DNA of 64,000 nt from Latrodectus hesperus (GCA_037975125.1 CM075862.1:43640777-43704776), one strand, 5' to 3'. Shown: positions 1 through 12,419, numbered from the stretch's first letter. Numbers and translations are program-made. The notes: generated by a model from the sequence alone, not told the origin.

Positions 1-2449
1 CTGTGAGGATAATTTTTATCCAATAAAATTTAACTTTATTTAGGTAAAGAATATAATTTTTATACAATTAACATAATTTTAATGAAGCCCTTCAGTTTTG
101 GACAGATAGCAATGCAAAATCTCTCTTCTCTGGAATCCTTCACTACAATTCACGATAATGTAGCCGTCTGAATTTAGTAGATGTTGCCTTACCAACGGTG
201 TTTGCACACAACAATAGATGTCACACATGTGAAAGTTACACTTAAGATCTACTGAATCACAACAGCAATTTATACATCTTATATGCCAATATTTTCGGAG
301 TTCTAACCCTTAGTAATCGGTGTAGTAATCCTAAGTAATAACAGTGTTCATAAGCGATGCCAAAGATGGTAGCTCTTAGAAGCGAAGTAACACAGTTCTT
401 TTGACAGTTTTTGGTTGGTTTGGAATTATTTACGTCGTTGGGAAATGACGAAATAAATTAATGCCAAATTATGAACTAACATCTGTGAATAAAAATATTC
501 CCGTGAAAAAAATTCCAATCACACATTGCAAAATATATCCAATTAGAGGTGCATTCGATAATATAGAAAGTACTTCAAATTGAATTTAAAATATTTGATT
601 TAAAAATTAATAAATGGTTTAAAAATTTATTAGCTATTATTAAGCTAGAATTTTGCTGTTAAAAAAGGAAAGTGCTGTAAAGTTAAGTAACACCCCTGAA
701 TTGACTGTTCTGAGGGAGAAAAGAATCATTTCCTAGACCAGAAGATTGTGGGCTCGATACCCGACTCTATAGAAAAAATTTTTTGTAGATAAATTTAATG
801 CACTGAAAATTTTAAAGGTATATAATACCCATTTATTGATGTTAAATTTAAGAGAGGAGAGTGTCATCTAAATGTAGATTTCGTCAACTAATCGTGACTC
901 GAAATGAAGAAATTTTCTAGGCTTCTTCTAGGGAGAATGAAGAGCTTTTCTAGGCTAGAATAATTACCTGATATTTTTTAATCACTTACATTTTATGATT
1001 GTATTGCTTTTTCATCACACACATTTTATTTTTAAATTTTCTTACAACTCTTTTACATCTGAATTTAAATTTATTTCTCAGTAATTTGCAAAAATTAACA
1101 AAACAAGTTTTTTTTCAAGAAAATTTAGTTTTTGACAGTAACGTTTTGGTTGAATCCTATTTGGACTCACCCATCGCCAAGACGAAATGCAGAGCCAATA
1201 GACTGATACAACGCCAAACGAAATTTCTTAATACAAAGAATTTCGAACTGCGTGTTTATTGGTTGCGATTTTATAACTATCAATACCAGAGGAAGCATTT
1301 TTTAAATTAATATGCAGACGAAAAACTTTTTTGTTAAAATAAATAAAAATGATAATTTTAGAGAAAAAATTTAAATCTGTTGAAAAAAAAAACTTTTTGG
1401 AAATTTAAATAAAAGTAACAGTGTCCTTGTATTTACGTGTCAAATATTTTGAAAATAATTAATTAATTAGAATTGTAAGAAGTGTAAGCAACAGTTTATT
1501 TTTAAACATGCAAACGATTTTTATTCTAAGCAATTAGAATAAATTATGTAGAATCAAAGCTATGTGTAAACATTACATTATGTTTTGCCTTTAAAAATGA
1601 AACAAAAAGAGATGTGTTCTTTATAAAAGTGTGAGAGTCAGAGAATGATAGGATTCTATGAATGAATTCGAATGGAATTTGTAAGTACTTTTATTGCTTA
1701 AATTATTAATTCTGTATTGGAAATTAAGAATAAGTAATATAGAAAATGAAAAAAAAAATGAATTTTCAAAATAGAATTAAAAAATTATGCTTTTTGCTGT
1801 TATTGATTTAGCCTTATTATATTAATAATTGAAACGAAATATTATAAAAAAATGATCATGTATTTTTAAATGATCTGTTAATTAAGCTTTTAATTAAACA
1901 ATAAATTACTGTAAGCTGTACTGATTTTCAATGTTTTAGTTTTTTATATATATTCTTATAAATTAAGTAAAATTAACATTCTTGTATTGCTGTAGTATGT
2001 TAATAAAAGGATATTTGAAATCTCGATATCAAAAGCACATGAAACTGCTTGATTTTGGTTGGCGGGAAAATATGCCGTCATTTTCTTCGTGTTCACCAAG
2101 CGGTGGGCTAAAATGGGATTTTACCAATTTCTTTCGTCAGATTCACAAGGAAGTATTATGTATCGGACTGTCTTATTGTACTACTATAAGACGGCATAAA
2201 ATTATAGCAATAAGGAATTTCTAGTTCTTATAAATATTATAATACCTACTTACAAATAAATAAAAAAATAATCAATTAATATTACAAGTGATGAATTTTT
2301 CGTTATGTTTATCAATTTAGATTTTTTTTCTGAATATTAATTTGAATATAAGACTATAGTTATGTTGTTTATTTTTGAGTTACAGAATTCAATAGATTTT
2401 AATATTAAGTTCTAAAATGTATGAATTATTGGACACTTTATTCATATAT
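1..2449. other. AT-rich intergenic DNA
   Basis: No supported gene is visible. Open frames at 999-1310 and 1982-2224 are composed of AT-rich codons with no recognisable domain and no splice context that I could defend. A degenerate tRNA-like promoter sequence (GGCTCGATACCC near 749-760) may be a very old SINE remnant, and a short direct repeat built on TTTTCTAGGCT occurs twice between 910 and 960. Confidence 0.5.
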
Positions 2450-3110
2450 TTCGAATATGGGTTTCCAACATTTCCAAACTGGTATGAATCAAAAAATATT
2501 TCCTTATTTACTTTCGAATATTTTTCGCAAACTCTGGTAATTTTGAATGTTTTCAATCTTTGAATGCCATGAATTAAAGAGCTATTGGCTTTTCAATATT
2601 TTCAAGCTCCGGAATTAAGGAATATATTGATTTTCGAATATTTTCAAGCCTTAGAATTATATGAATTAAGAAGCATTCCTTTATTCATTTTAGAATATTT
2701 TCCCCTTTCGAAAAAAATAATTTCCTTATTTTTACACAATATATGCTTTAAAGTAGATTATTTTTACAAGATACGCTTTCTTATTTTTACAATATACGTT
2801 TTCTTATTTTTACAACATACGTTTTCTTATTTTTACAATATATGCTTTACAATTGTTTTTACAATATATGATTTACAATAGATTTAGACCGTTAGGATAT
2901 CTACTGTGTAATATCAAAGTGAAGGAACATTATATTTCTAATTTTCAAATTCTTAAGAGTGACGTAAGATATAAATGAAAGAACATTTATACTCAGAATT
3001 TTGAACATAAAAGATGTAAAATTTTGAATACTTTTAATCTTCGAAAAATATGAATTAAAATATATTCGCTAATTTACTGTCAAATATTTTAATTCTTGAA
3101 TTCATGAAAC
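2450..3110. repeat. degenerate tandem repeat tract, about 40-65 bp units
   Basis: The motif TTTCGAATATTTTCAAG and its variants recur at irregular spacing (for example near 2513, 2593 and 2633), each followed by a GAATTAAG-like segment. A related segment returns near 3030-3100. Units are too diverged for an exact period by eye. The open frame at 2585-2881 simply runs through this repeat and is not a gene. Confidence 0.5.
2736..2880. repeat. tandem repeat, 23-bp unit
   Basis: The unit TTCTTATTTTTACAATATACG is repeated about four to five times with few changes (ATACG, ATACG, CATACG, ATATG endings), then decays into two copies of a shorter TTTTTACAATATATG form. It is seen directly and has no coding meaning. 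Confidence 0.75.
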
Positions 3111-3334
3111 TGAGATTCTCAGTTTCCATTTTTGATAAATTTATCGAAAAGACTCATAAATATTAAACATGAAACCAGTTTTTGGCATTATTTTTGTATT
3201 TACCTTATACCATTCCGATAGTCGAATAAACTATTTTGTTGAAAAGTAACTTCTTAAATTTTTCGTCCCTTGATAATCATCAATAATTCAACCAAAAATC
3301 CCTATTAGGTTTCAAAGAGAGTGTCATAATAGTT

Positions 3335-3803
3335 TCTCTCCCCTTATTATCTCGAAGTTGCTCTCCACGTAGCAAGCCTATTGAGACGCATTTATCTCTG
3401 CAATCTCTGGACATTTAGGCTTGAATAGATCAGAAACCACCGGAGTTCGGCCGCAATATTGGCGAGAAGACAGACCCTGACTACATCACTTAGCATACAC
3501 GCTGCCCTCAATGCGGGAAAGAGGTGATGAAGGCAGAGTTGTCAGTCGATCTGATAGGCAGAATTAATAGGGCTCGGCACACGCTTAATCGACGGATTAA
3601 ACAATTAATTCCAGAGATATCGCCAACTCCGATCCTTCTCCGATTTAAGGGGTTTTCAATCATCCGACCAGGCGACAGTGCGGAAAATTTGGCTACTCGA
3701 GATAGGGATGCTTTCGTTTTGAAATGGAAAGTTTCTCGCTTTAAATGTAGAATTGCGATTGTTTCATATATGAACTCTGCAAAGCCGAGCAGATATCTAT
3801 AGT
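3335..3803. other. GC-richer island, probably non-coding
   Basis: Base composition changes visibly from the AT-rich surroundings. Both strands are open across much of it (plus 3524-3802, minus 3508-3903), which usually means elevated GC rather than coding. The plus frame continues upstream to a stop near 3495 and contains a CPQCGKE zinc-knuckle-like motif just before its methionine, so a decayed exon cannot be excluded. I recognise no protein family. Several TAATTA and GATTAA homeodomain-like cores lie at 3585-3615. Confidence 0.35.
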
Positions 3804-4269
3804 CACGAGAACTTCGGAGAGGACGATATAAAAAGTAATTTCGAAAAGTATTTCCAAATTTTCGTAGTTTTATGTAGAAAAGTAAGTAATTAATAAATAT
3901 CACATTTTGTGTTATTTAACTTTTATTTCACATTTTATTAATAACGTGGAATATGTGTGATATTGAATAATTAGGAAATTCTGCATTAATTTCGTGCTAG
4001 AATTAATTGTACATACTACAGTAACTTCAGAGTTATCATTCATAATCTGATCACAAATAAAAACAATTGCAAGCATTCTCAATAAATGCTAGAGGACACT
4101 GGAAACAATTTTCAGATATGATTATCTAAATGTGTTTACTTATATAAAGATTAGATAAAATCATCTAAAAATTCTCCTGTAGTCTAATTCAGCTCAGATT
4201 AGCATATTCCTTTGGTCTAGATTTCAAATCCAAATCCACCATATAAGGAATTAAAATTTTTACTAGTCA

Positions 4270-4662
4270 GACTAGCCACTTTTCACCGAGCGGATTGTAG
4301 CGAAAAATGCAGATGTTTACTAGAATGTTGGGCAATGCCGACTTTAATGTCGTTATAGCCAGTTACATTAAATTACGCGGGTGCGGTCTATAATGCGAAC
4401 AGCACGATCGATCGAGATGGTCCCACAAATTCTTGATTGGGCTTAAGCCAGGTGAGATTTCTGGTGAGAGGAGAGAAATGTAAACTTCCAACCACGCACT
4501 GACACTGCCATCTATATCACACCTCACACTATCCTGCTGGTAGATGCCATCATCCCGATGAAAAACAGTGCGCATATAGGGGTGGACATGGTTCGAAAGG
4601 ATAGATCCATATTTCAGAAATATTAGGTCACGATACCAAAAATTCTTTAAAAAGAGGTGCAT
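4270..4662 (-). pseudogene. decayed Tc1/mariner transposase C-terminal fragment
   Basis: The minus-strand frame reads as the second half of a Tc1-type DDE transposase. It holds the block around the second catalytic Asp (DGIYQQD) and then the SPGLSPIKNLWDHLDR block that normally carries the catalytic Glu. That Glu is replaced by Lys (IKN instead of IEN), so the copy would be catalytically dead. The frame ends at 4363, but recognisable C-terminal sequence (the IRSVKSG block before a stop) continues to about 4270 in another frame. The N-terminal DNA-binding half and first Asp are missing. No terminal inverted repeats were found around it. It differs from the two better preserved elements in this window and is the oldest of the three. 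Confidence 0.8.
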
Positions 4663-4989
4663 GTCTTATTATACTCCTTACACCAAGGTTAGACCGAATA
4701 GCTAATCGTCAAAAGAATTTAAGATCGGATTTGCTGTTATTTGATCACTATAAAAAAGCTCCAACCAGCAAGAGATGTGGTGAAAAAAATTTTCATACAA
4801 CTACATCACTTTCGTGCTCTAATATAAAAAGTACATCACGAATCAAAACGTAATTATATCGACATGTTATTAGCAACGAGAAATAAATGACAGTCATTTC
4901 TGAAATTTCTCTGTGTAGTTCAACTGTTCGAAATCCACTTCAGAAACAGTTATTCCCGGGAAACTTATTGTCCTCTAATTAAGCAGCGA
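4663..4989. other. AT-rich intergenic DNA
   Basis: Nothing recognised. It may include the decayed N-terminal part of the neighbouring transposase fragment, but no motif supports this. Confidence 0.4.
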
Positions 4990-5790
4990 GTCTAATAACG
5001 CATCACTCAAAGGCCACCCTCATCCACTCCCTATCCTCAAACAATTTCGCTGGAAAAGAAAAGACGAAAAAAAAAAAGGGGGAGACAAAAGAAAAACAGA
5101 AGAGCACTAAAATAATCAAAAAATCAGAAAAAGGGAGTTCACACCACTCAAAATGAAATCTTGGAAACTTGTTAAGTCTCGAGAAAGCCATATGTTTTAA
5201 TCTTTAAAGGAGAGGGTACTCACTCCTCCCTCTACCTCCTCCTCTCCCGTGCTTTTTAACTTCTCAATCTCCATCTCCCATTAATCATTACAGGTTCGGC
5301 CGTATATGAGCGCAAAACGTTTAAAACGAAAAGGAGATCTTTTACAAGGGAAATTTGAAAGGAAGAAGAAATTCATTGAGAGGGAAAAAGAAGAGGAATA
5401 AATAAAATAAAGTAAAGAAAAAAGGAGAGGGGGTGAGAGCGAGAGAGAGGGAGAAATTTAAGCTTTCCTACTAAGACGTTGTGTGTAATAATGGGAGCAT
5501 GTTCGAAGCCTCAAATAGTCATCAAGTCGGGAGAGAAAAATGTGAAGCGGAGAGGCCATTTGGATGCTAATTATCTAAGGTGATGGATGGTGAGTACTGG
5601 GCTAGTGTGGTCGGTTCTTTAAGTTGGAAATGGCAATTTTATCGCCACTCTTGGCGACGGAGAACTTTGGTCGCGCCTTTTTAACGAGGCGAGTGCTTCA
5701 TGAAGGGGAAGTTGCAGTTCCTCCTTGGCTGCCTCCCGTGGAATTATGATGGGGAAAGATTTCAAATTTCTAATCAAATCTTCTTTCGAG
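4990..5790. other. GC-richer non-coding island with purine and pyrimidine tracts
   Basis: Base composition and motif texture differ from the flanks. A pyrimidine-rich stretch (5215-5280) is followed by a long purine-rich stretch (about 5325-5460), then a mixed GC-richer segment (5500-5760). No frame of useful length has coding character. The minus frame at 5003-5191 is an artefact of a purine-rich plus strand. Function unknown; regulatory DNA is a possible reading. Confidence 0.4.
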
Positions 5791-6108
5791 GACTTTAGTG
5801 ACGTAGCTATGAATTTTCCTAGCTTTAATGAGCGAATGCTGACTCTTAATTAATATATGATTTAATGTATTTCATTATAAGCAACGAAATATTTATGTTA
5901 ATGAATAGGAACGATTCAAGATTCTGCACACAGATGGAAGAGGGATTCTTTGCAACACCCATATAATTAAACGTTTTAATCAGTTCTCATTTTAAGAAAT
6001 GTAAATAGTAAAGACGAAAAGCATCACGAGAGTTATTAGGGTCCAAGTTGTACTAGTATTGAAAAAGCATTTCTTAAAATATTGTAATTCTATTTGAATT
6101 AGATAACG

Positions 6109-6111
<3 letters not shown>

Positions 6112-6184
<73 letters not shown>
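6112..6184. repeat. (TA)n microsatellite with short (CA)4 tail
   Basis: An uninterrupted alternating TA run of about 65 bases is followed by CACACACA. The minus frame 5992-6183 reading Tyr-Ile repeats is spurious. Confidence 0.97.
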
Positions 6185-7232
6185 AATATTGAAGCCTTAT
6201 TGAAAAAGTATCACTTTATATAGCAAAAGACGCCTCTTTCTCTTGTTGGACTGTTTATGTGTGATGTGGAGTTATTTATTTATTTAGGGTAGTTAACATA
6301 AAAGAGAAATAAGGCTAAAGAGAGATATTTGTGAATCCGCTTTTTACTTAGGTGTTTTGAAGTGATACTTTTAATTTTTATTACATCTTTAAAAGTATTT
6401 TTAATATCTAGATTATATTTGATAATTCAATAGTTTGTGTAAAGGATGTAATTGCAATAAATGCAAAATTCTTTAGAGTGAAAAAAAATCCTCTCTTTAA
6501 ATTAGAGGTGAAAGATAAAACATTGTTGCCATTTTTGACTTGATTTTGGATTTAAAATATGAAATTATTCTCAGTTTTAGTGTATTGAATATTTGTAAGA
6601 AAAATCAACGTATTTTTCGGAAGACTACAGTGGTAGACTGGAGAGATTAGATTCACTTTATGCTAGCATATGTTTTACACTATCTTAAATGTAATTAATG
6701 GAATTCATTTAAATTAATACTTGAGTACTTAAATGTAGGAAATATATTTATTTAAGTGTTTTCAATCATTAACACACTAATTGTTGTAAGGTATTTTTGT
6801 GTAAGTCATAAAGTGATAATATTTCTTCTGGAAGATATTTAACCGAAATTTTTCTTCCAGAAGTTATTCACAAAATAAATATTAATTGATTAAAAATATA
6901 GCATCTTGTTGATAAGGAATATTAATAAATATCAACTTCGCAAATGGCCATGACCATTATTACAAGATAGGTAAAAGAGGCCTTATATTTCCCAACAAAT
7001 GTGTAAAAATGTTTTGTTGGGGAATAACAGCCCATGTTTCTTCAATGTAATTTAAAAATTGAATTGGTATATTTGTAAATATTGTATTCTAGTTTAATCA
7101 TTATCCAACTGAAGACAAGACACGTTCGATAAACAATAGATTTTTTTAACAAGCAGGGCACAAAGAATAGTTTTGCAAAACAGATCATTGATGGGCAAAG
7201 AAGAAATTTTTGACATCAATTTAATACATACA
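6185..7232. other. AT-rich intergenic DNA
   Basis: No gene, RNA or repeat recognised. Confidence 0.5.
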
Positions 7233-7828
7233 TGGGCTTAATTCATGTTGAAATGTGACCATAGACAAGGTATAACGATGGCAAAGGAGGATAAGCTACA
7301 AGATAACGAAGAAAGACTGGGTACAAGATAAAGAAGAGGGTACAAGTAAAAGAAGGACAGGCTGCATGATAAATAAGGGCAGACTACATGATAAAGAAGA
7401 AGGACAGACTGCACGTTAAAGAAGAAGGACAGACTGCATGATAAAGAAGTAGGACAGACTGCATGATAAAGAAGAAGGACAGACTGCATGATAGAGAGGA
7501 AGGACAGACTGCATGATAAAGAAGAAGGACAGACTGCATAATAAAGAAGAAGGACAGACTGCATGATAAAGAAGAAGGACAGACTGCATGATAAAGAAGA
7601 AGGACAGACTGCATGATAAAGAAGAAGGACAGACTGCATGATAAAGAAGAAGGACAGACTGCATGATAAAGAAGAAGGACAGACTGCATGATAAAGAAGA
7701 AGGACAGACTGCATGATAAAGAAGTAGGACAGACTGCATGATTAAGAAGAAGGACATCTACAAGAGATTTTTCTCATTACTTCAATGTGTGGGCTCATTT
7801 CATGTTGAAATGTGGTCGCTGACAAGGT
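7233..7828. repeat. 25-bp minisatellite flanked by a 39-bp direct repeat
   Basis: The unit GCATGATAAAGAAGAAGGAC plus AGACT (25 bp) is repeated about 16 times between 7354 and 7756, with near-perfect copies from 7430 to 7740 and degenerate ones at the left. Because 25 is one more than a multiple of three, each minus-strand frame cycles through the same 25-residue peptide. This explains three overlapping long frames (7238-7757) that look like a Ser/Leu-rich repeat protein. Copies of a flanking segment (TTCATGTTGAAATGTG core) lie at 7233-7271 and 7790-7828, so the array sits inside a larger old duplication. Confidence 0.95.
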
Positions 7829-9769
7829 TTGAAGATAAAGAAATACTGATAATTATATCGGTAATGAATAATTGGAAGAGTTGAATACAACTTTACCTAA
7901 GTCATTATGACACAAAATAGTATTCTCATTATGTCTCCATTGTGTCAAAAATATAATAATATGAATATAGTACCTTAATTTAGACTCAAAATTAAAATAG
8001 ATTGAAATATTTCTAGTTGTCAGATTTTTTTTTGTGTTATTCAGCAGTGATAGACATTTTTGAATACAATCCAAATTAAAACACTGAAAACAGCAAAATC
8101 TCTCTCTCTCAAATATATGAAAACATGCTTCAGAATATATATTTTATAATGCTACTTGTTAAAATTTCAGGGATTTGTTTTAAGAAATGTAACGCGTTTC
8201 TGATAAAATTATAATTTTGATTGAAAATTAATATTCGCTAAGATTAGGATGAAAAAAACATTGCACACATGCAAGTAATTTTATGTTTTCAACATATACT
8301 ACTAAATTTTTTTGTTTCCAATATCCGAGTGAAAAGTTACAAGGAGTGGGGGGAATAGACTCTAAATGACTACATAAAGATTCGAAATTTACGCCCATAG
8401 AGCGGTCGTGCCTTTTAGTAACTCGATTTCTGAGTAAGGACCTTCCTCTATTTATGAAAGTAAAGGAGCAAAATTTGTTGCTGGTAAATGCTTTTCAATA
8501 TAGACAGAATAGCTTAGTGGAAATATTATCGGTGCATGTTTCTGTTGAGCGAAGCCACCAACCACACTCAACTCTTTATAATTTTGAAACAGGATCAACT
8601 GACGAGGTCACCATAAGAGCATACGTGATTGTATCACAAACCAAATGCAGTAGCAAGGAATTTCACTGAAAATTTATGTCAACAAATCGATGCGGGGTAC
8701 TCATTTTGGTCAGATTTCGATCTCGGCATCGTTCAAACAAGAGAAGGACCAGGCTCGTTTCTTCATCGTCCTATTTTATCCCCTTTAAATATATCTATCA
8801 CCATCTTTAACGCATATGAGGAAGAAAAATATAGATAATACAATGTATTACTTGCAATTTAAAAATTTAATATTTTTATTAAGATTTTAAAATTGAAAAA
8901 ATGCGTTATTTTGTAAATTATAAAAAAATATTTTAAATTTCTAATAAAAATAATGATTTTCTGCCTTCCTCACACACAACTGAAGTCACAAACAAAAAGT
9001 TTCTGTTATGTTATTATTATTATTGTTATTTTGATGAGCGAGATAGCCATTTGTTTGAGCTATTTTTAACATAAACTAAGGCTAAATCTTTGTAAGATCT
9101 GAATGAAAATCATAATTCTGAATTTATATCATTTCATTGAGATGCTTAATGCACTAGAAATGGTGTTTTCTGTTTAAGCTCAAACTTTATTGTCCTATTG
9201 TCATATTATTGCTTTAGTTTCCTGCGAATCTCTATCAACGGTAAACATTTTTCTTAGCAAATGTTATTGAATTTTGAATTCAAAAGTTTTTTGCACTCAA
9301 TTAAGAAATCACATTTATTTCAATATATAACGAGATAATTATCTCGATATTAAAATAGTATATAAATATATAAGCAAGAAGAAGACTGTTATTTCATACA
9401 AGTCCGTTGAAATCCTCTTTCCATATTCTTACTTTAATATTGAATTAGATTTGCACATAAACATCATCAACGCCAAATTGTTGAATCGTGGTTTGGATAA
9501 ATACTCTCATTGATGAACAACGACATGCATGACAATTGGATTTAAAAACTTAAGACATTTTAATGTCGTTTGTTGAAGGAAAAGTAACAATTCTCATTGT
9601 ATACATTTCGAAATAAATTAAAACCACCTGGTCTGCCTATACCGTTGAAGGCAATACTCTGAATTCTATCAATTCAAATTTAAAAATCAGTGACTCAAAA
9701 GTCTTCTTTCAACTTTCCAGCAATGTCCGGATGTAAATATTTGGTAACTAGAGGAAAATATTCTGATGT
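7829..9769. other. intergenic DNA, no recognised gene
   Basis: Mostly AT-rich. A slightly GC-richer stretch at 8340-8830 holds two overlapping open frames (8454-8669 and 8629-8838) with ordinary-looking codons but no family I recognise and no clear splice signals. Confidence 0.4.
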
Positions 9770-10370
9770 ATATAAAAAAATGAAAATGTAAGGATCATAA
9801 ATGGGAAATTGTCTAAAAGAAGTTCTTGAAAATGTATGCATGCGATATATGTGGGGAATATGCTAAAGACGTTATATCTGGAATATATAGGAAATTATTG
9901 AAGAGGGTTATGCTGAAAATGCATGATTGTGATACGGAAAATGTGCTGAAATATTTAAGGCTGATATACTAAAAATAGTTGGAAAATATGTAGTTTAAAA
10001 TGCAAGGATGGTTTCTTGGGAAATATAATGCATGTACGGAATGATATGGCCAAACACTTCCCGACAGGCTGGTAGGAAATGCTCTGAAAATGATATGGAT
10101 AATATATATACTGAAAACGATGTGATTAGATATCCTTGATTGATGTATGGAATATATGCTGAAGATGATGAGAGTGAAAATGTAAACGCGTTTTATAAAA
10201 AAAATATGCTGAAAATGACATGCCAAACTAATTGGTTGATACATGATAAATAGTTAAAAGAGGTATACCTGAAAATGAATGATTGAGATGTAAAACTTTC
10301 GGCAAATGATATCGGTAAAAATGCATAAATGTATGAGAAACATACTAAAAAGGATATGGATAAATATATA
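9770..10370. repeat. degenerate tandem repeat built on GCTGAAAATG
   Basis: GCTGAAAATG, CTGAAAATGA and close variants recur roughly every 40-50 bases (for example near 9911, 10081, 10207 and 10269), usually followed by a GATTG or GATATG segment. It is an old minisatellite-like tract. The Tc1-type element that follows inserted at its right edge. Confidence 0.45.
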
Positions 10371-10398
10371 TACTGCTGGACAATTGATAAGGACGGAT
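10371..10398 (+). repeat. left terminal inverted repeat of Tc1-type element
   Basis: It is the reverse complement of 11878-11905 with a single mismatch (TTATC against TTAGC in the complementary copy). It includes the TA target dinucleotide. Confidence 0.95.
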
Positions 10399-10628
10399 AA
10401 AACTATCATCCATAGCAACCATAAAATGAAAGGAAGCAAAATGTGGAAAATTAGATTAAGTGCGGGTTATAGTAAGAAGAAGTATGCGTATGCAAATTTT
10501 TTTACACGTCTGTTCATCACGTTATAGTGTTCATAAGAGCTTTAAAGGTTTTGACGCGTGTGGACAGTTGTTGTTTCGAGTCAAAGTTTTACAGGAAAGA
10601 TTTAATAGACGAACTTGAAATTTTTGGC

Positions 10629-11659
10629 ATGTCTTCCCAACATCACTTAGATGATTTTATGCGTGGCCGAATTATAGGAAAGATCGAAGAAGGACGAAAA
10701 ATAACAGATGTTGCCAGGGAGTTCGACATCGCTCACAGCGTTGTTTCACGGCTGTGGAAGTCATTTAAAATTACTGGAATGTGTAGTAGGCGGCACGCGG
10801 GAGGTCGTGTTAGAAGTACGACGCCTGCAGAAGACAGATATATCGTCCTATCAGCAAAAAGGAACAGGCGGACCACAGCTCAGCAAGTGGCAAATCAGTT
10901 TCTTGTTACCTCAGGAAAGCAGATCCGAAAAACTGTTGCCAGACGTTTGAGGGGAGGAGGACTATACTCCCGTAGATTTGTTGTGTGTGTCCCATTGACC
11001 AGACAGCACCGTACTGCCCGTTTGCAATGGTGTCGTGAGCATCGCAATTGGACTGAACAGGACTGGGCATGCGTACTATTCTCAGATGAGAGTAGGTTCA
11101 GTCTGTCTTCGGATTGTAGACACCAACTGATCTGGCGCGAGAGTGGTACTGCTTATCGTCCAGAAAATATCCAGGAAAGGAACCGATATGCGACATGCAG
11201 TGTCACGGCGTGGGCCGGTATCATGATCAATGGCCGTACGCCCTTACACGTGGTTGCGAATGGGACTATGACGGGCCAAGGATACATTAATGAAGTTCTA
11301 CTGCCTCATGTTTGGCTTTTCCGTGGTGCTGTCGGTGATAAATTTGTTTTTATGGACGACAACGCAACATGTCATCGAACACTCGCTGTTCAGGATTGTA
11401 TAGACAGTGAGGGTATTCAACGCCTCGTATGGCCATCACGTTCTCCATATCTAAACCCCATTGAAAATGTGTGGGATGCTTTGGGGAGGCAAGGGAGGTC
11501 GAAACTATCCTCCGACAAACAAGAACACCCTCATCCGTGCACTCCCAGAGGAATGGGATAAATTCAACAACAACACCTCAACTGGATAATGTTGAGCAAA
11601 GTATGATACGACGTATGGAATGTTGCATCCCACTCCACGGTGGACATATCCCGTACTGA
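10629..11659 (+). pseudogene. Tc1-type transposase, two frameshifts near the C terminus
   Basis: This would cut and paste the surrounding transposon by DDE chemistry after binding its TIRs. The start MSSQHHLDDF at 10629 is chosen over the upstream methionine at 10527 because Tc1 transposases begin at this position and the first 34 residues have no family character. Residues about 5-50 form the first helix-turn-helix (RKITDVAREFDIAHSVVSRL), followed by a second basic DNA-binding segment. Catalytic residues are D153 (FSDESRF), D244 (FMDDNATCH) and E279 (YLNPIENVW), with exactly 34 residues between the last two, so the triad is intact. After about residue 288 the frame is lost: the NYPPTNKNTLIRAL block continues in the next frame and the last block (SMIRRMECCIPLHGGHIPY) in a third, ending at 11659. 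Two small indels therefore inactivate an otherwise well preserved gene of roughly 340 residues. Confidence 0.93.
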
Positions 11660-11877
11660 TGCCTTTCTTCAAGGTGCCTGCTGACTTTTAGATGCAATGT
11701 TCCATTTTTCCGTATGCAGCATCAAATGAAAAATTTTTTCTTTCAGATGTTTCACAGCTTTTGTACTTTCCAGAACAGTAAATATTCTTTATTCTTATGT
11801 CTGAACAGTGTGGCAACTATATTTTATCCTACTAAGCCTCATGTCTCGCTTAATGTTATGCTACATTGCAATTTGTG

Positions 11878-11905
11878 ATCCGTCCTTAGCAATTGTCCAG
11901 CAGTA
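11878..11905 (-). repeat. right terminal inverted repeat of Tc1-type element
   Basis: Pairs with 10371-10398 and ends in the second copy of the TA target site. Confidence 0.95.
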
Positions 11906-12419
11906 TATAACTAATATAAATGGTAAATGTATTAAAAATTCAAATTCGTTTTCTTTGCATTTATGCCAAGAATTTTAATCATATACAGTACTAACGAAAT
12001 TTTCCATGTGTCCCAGATATATACGCTACAACTCACTATTTTCATTAATTTTACTTCAAAAAGTTTCTCATTCATTTAAAGCTTATTAAAAAAATTCTTA
12101 CATATATAGTAAATTTACTGATAATAGAAGTATAAAATTCATCCAAAAACAATAATGATTAATTATATATTAAGGTTAATAATTTTGTGTAGTTTTTTTA
12201 ACATCATTCAAACTTTCATTTAAATTACAAAACTTAGAAAAAAATATTGCTGATTATTTTCCTTCAATTCTCATGTTACTTATGTTAAATAAAGAATCAT
12301 TACATATTCTTAACCAATGTTCAGGTGGGATATGGTAATATATTTCAAATATCGTATGTACATATAGCTAACATATTGTAAATGTATGATGCTTTCATTC
12401 ATACAATTAATTAGGCAAC
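11906..12419. other. AT-rich intergenic DNA
   Basis: Nothing recognised. Confidence 0.5.

Larger units (their letters stand above)
10371..11905 (+). mobile_element. Tc1-type DNA transposon, near full length
   Basis: The element is delimited by 28-bp terminal inverted repeats at 10371-10398 and 11878-11905. They start CTGCTGGACAATTG after the TA and differ at only one position in 28. TA dinucleotides at both outer ends (10371-10372 and 11904-11905) are the expected Tc1/mariner target-site duplication. About 1.53 kb long, it carries a single transposase reading frame on the plus strand that is broken near its end. The size, TIRs, TA target and DD34E enzyme together place it in the Tc1 group. 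It is non-autonomous as it stands. Confidence 0.95.

Noticed and set aside
3508..3903. A 131-codon minus-strand frame
   Set aside because: It overlaps a better plus-strand frame in the same island, is Arg/Leu/Ile-rich without a family, and its left part crosses AT-rich DNA.
7238..7757. Three overlapping minus-strand frames encoding a Ser/Leu/Cys-rich repeat protein
   Set aside because: They are the same 25-bp minisatellite read in its three frames; the period explains the openness, and there is no promoter, splice or family support.
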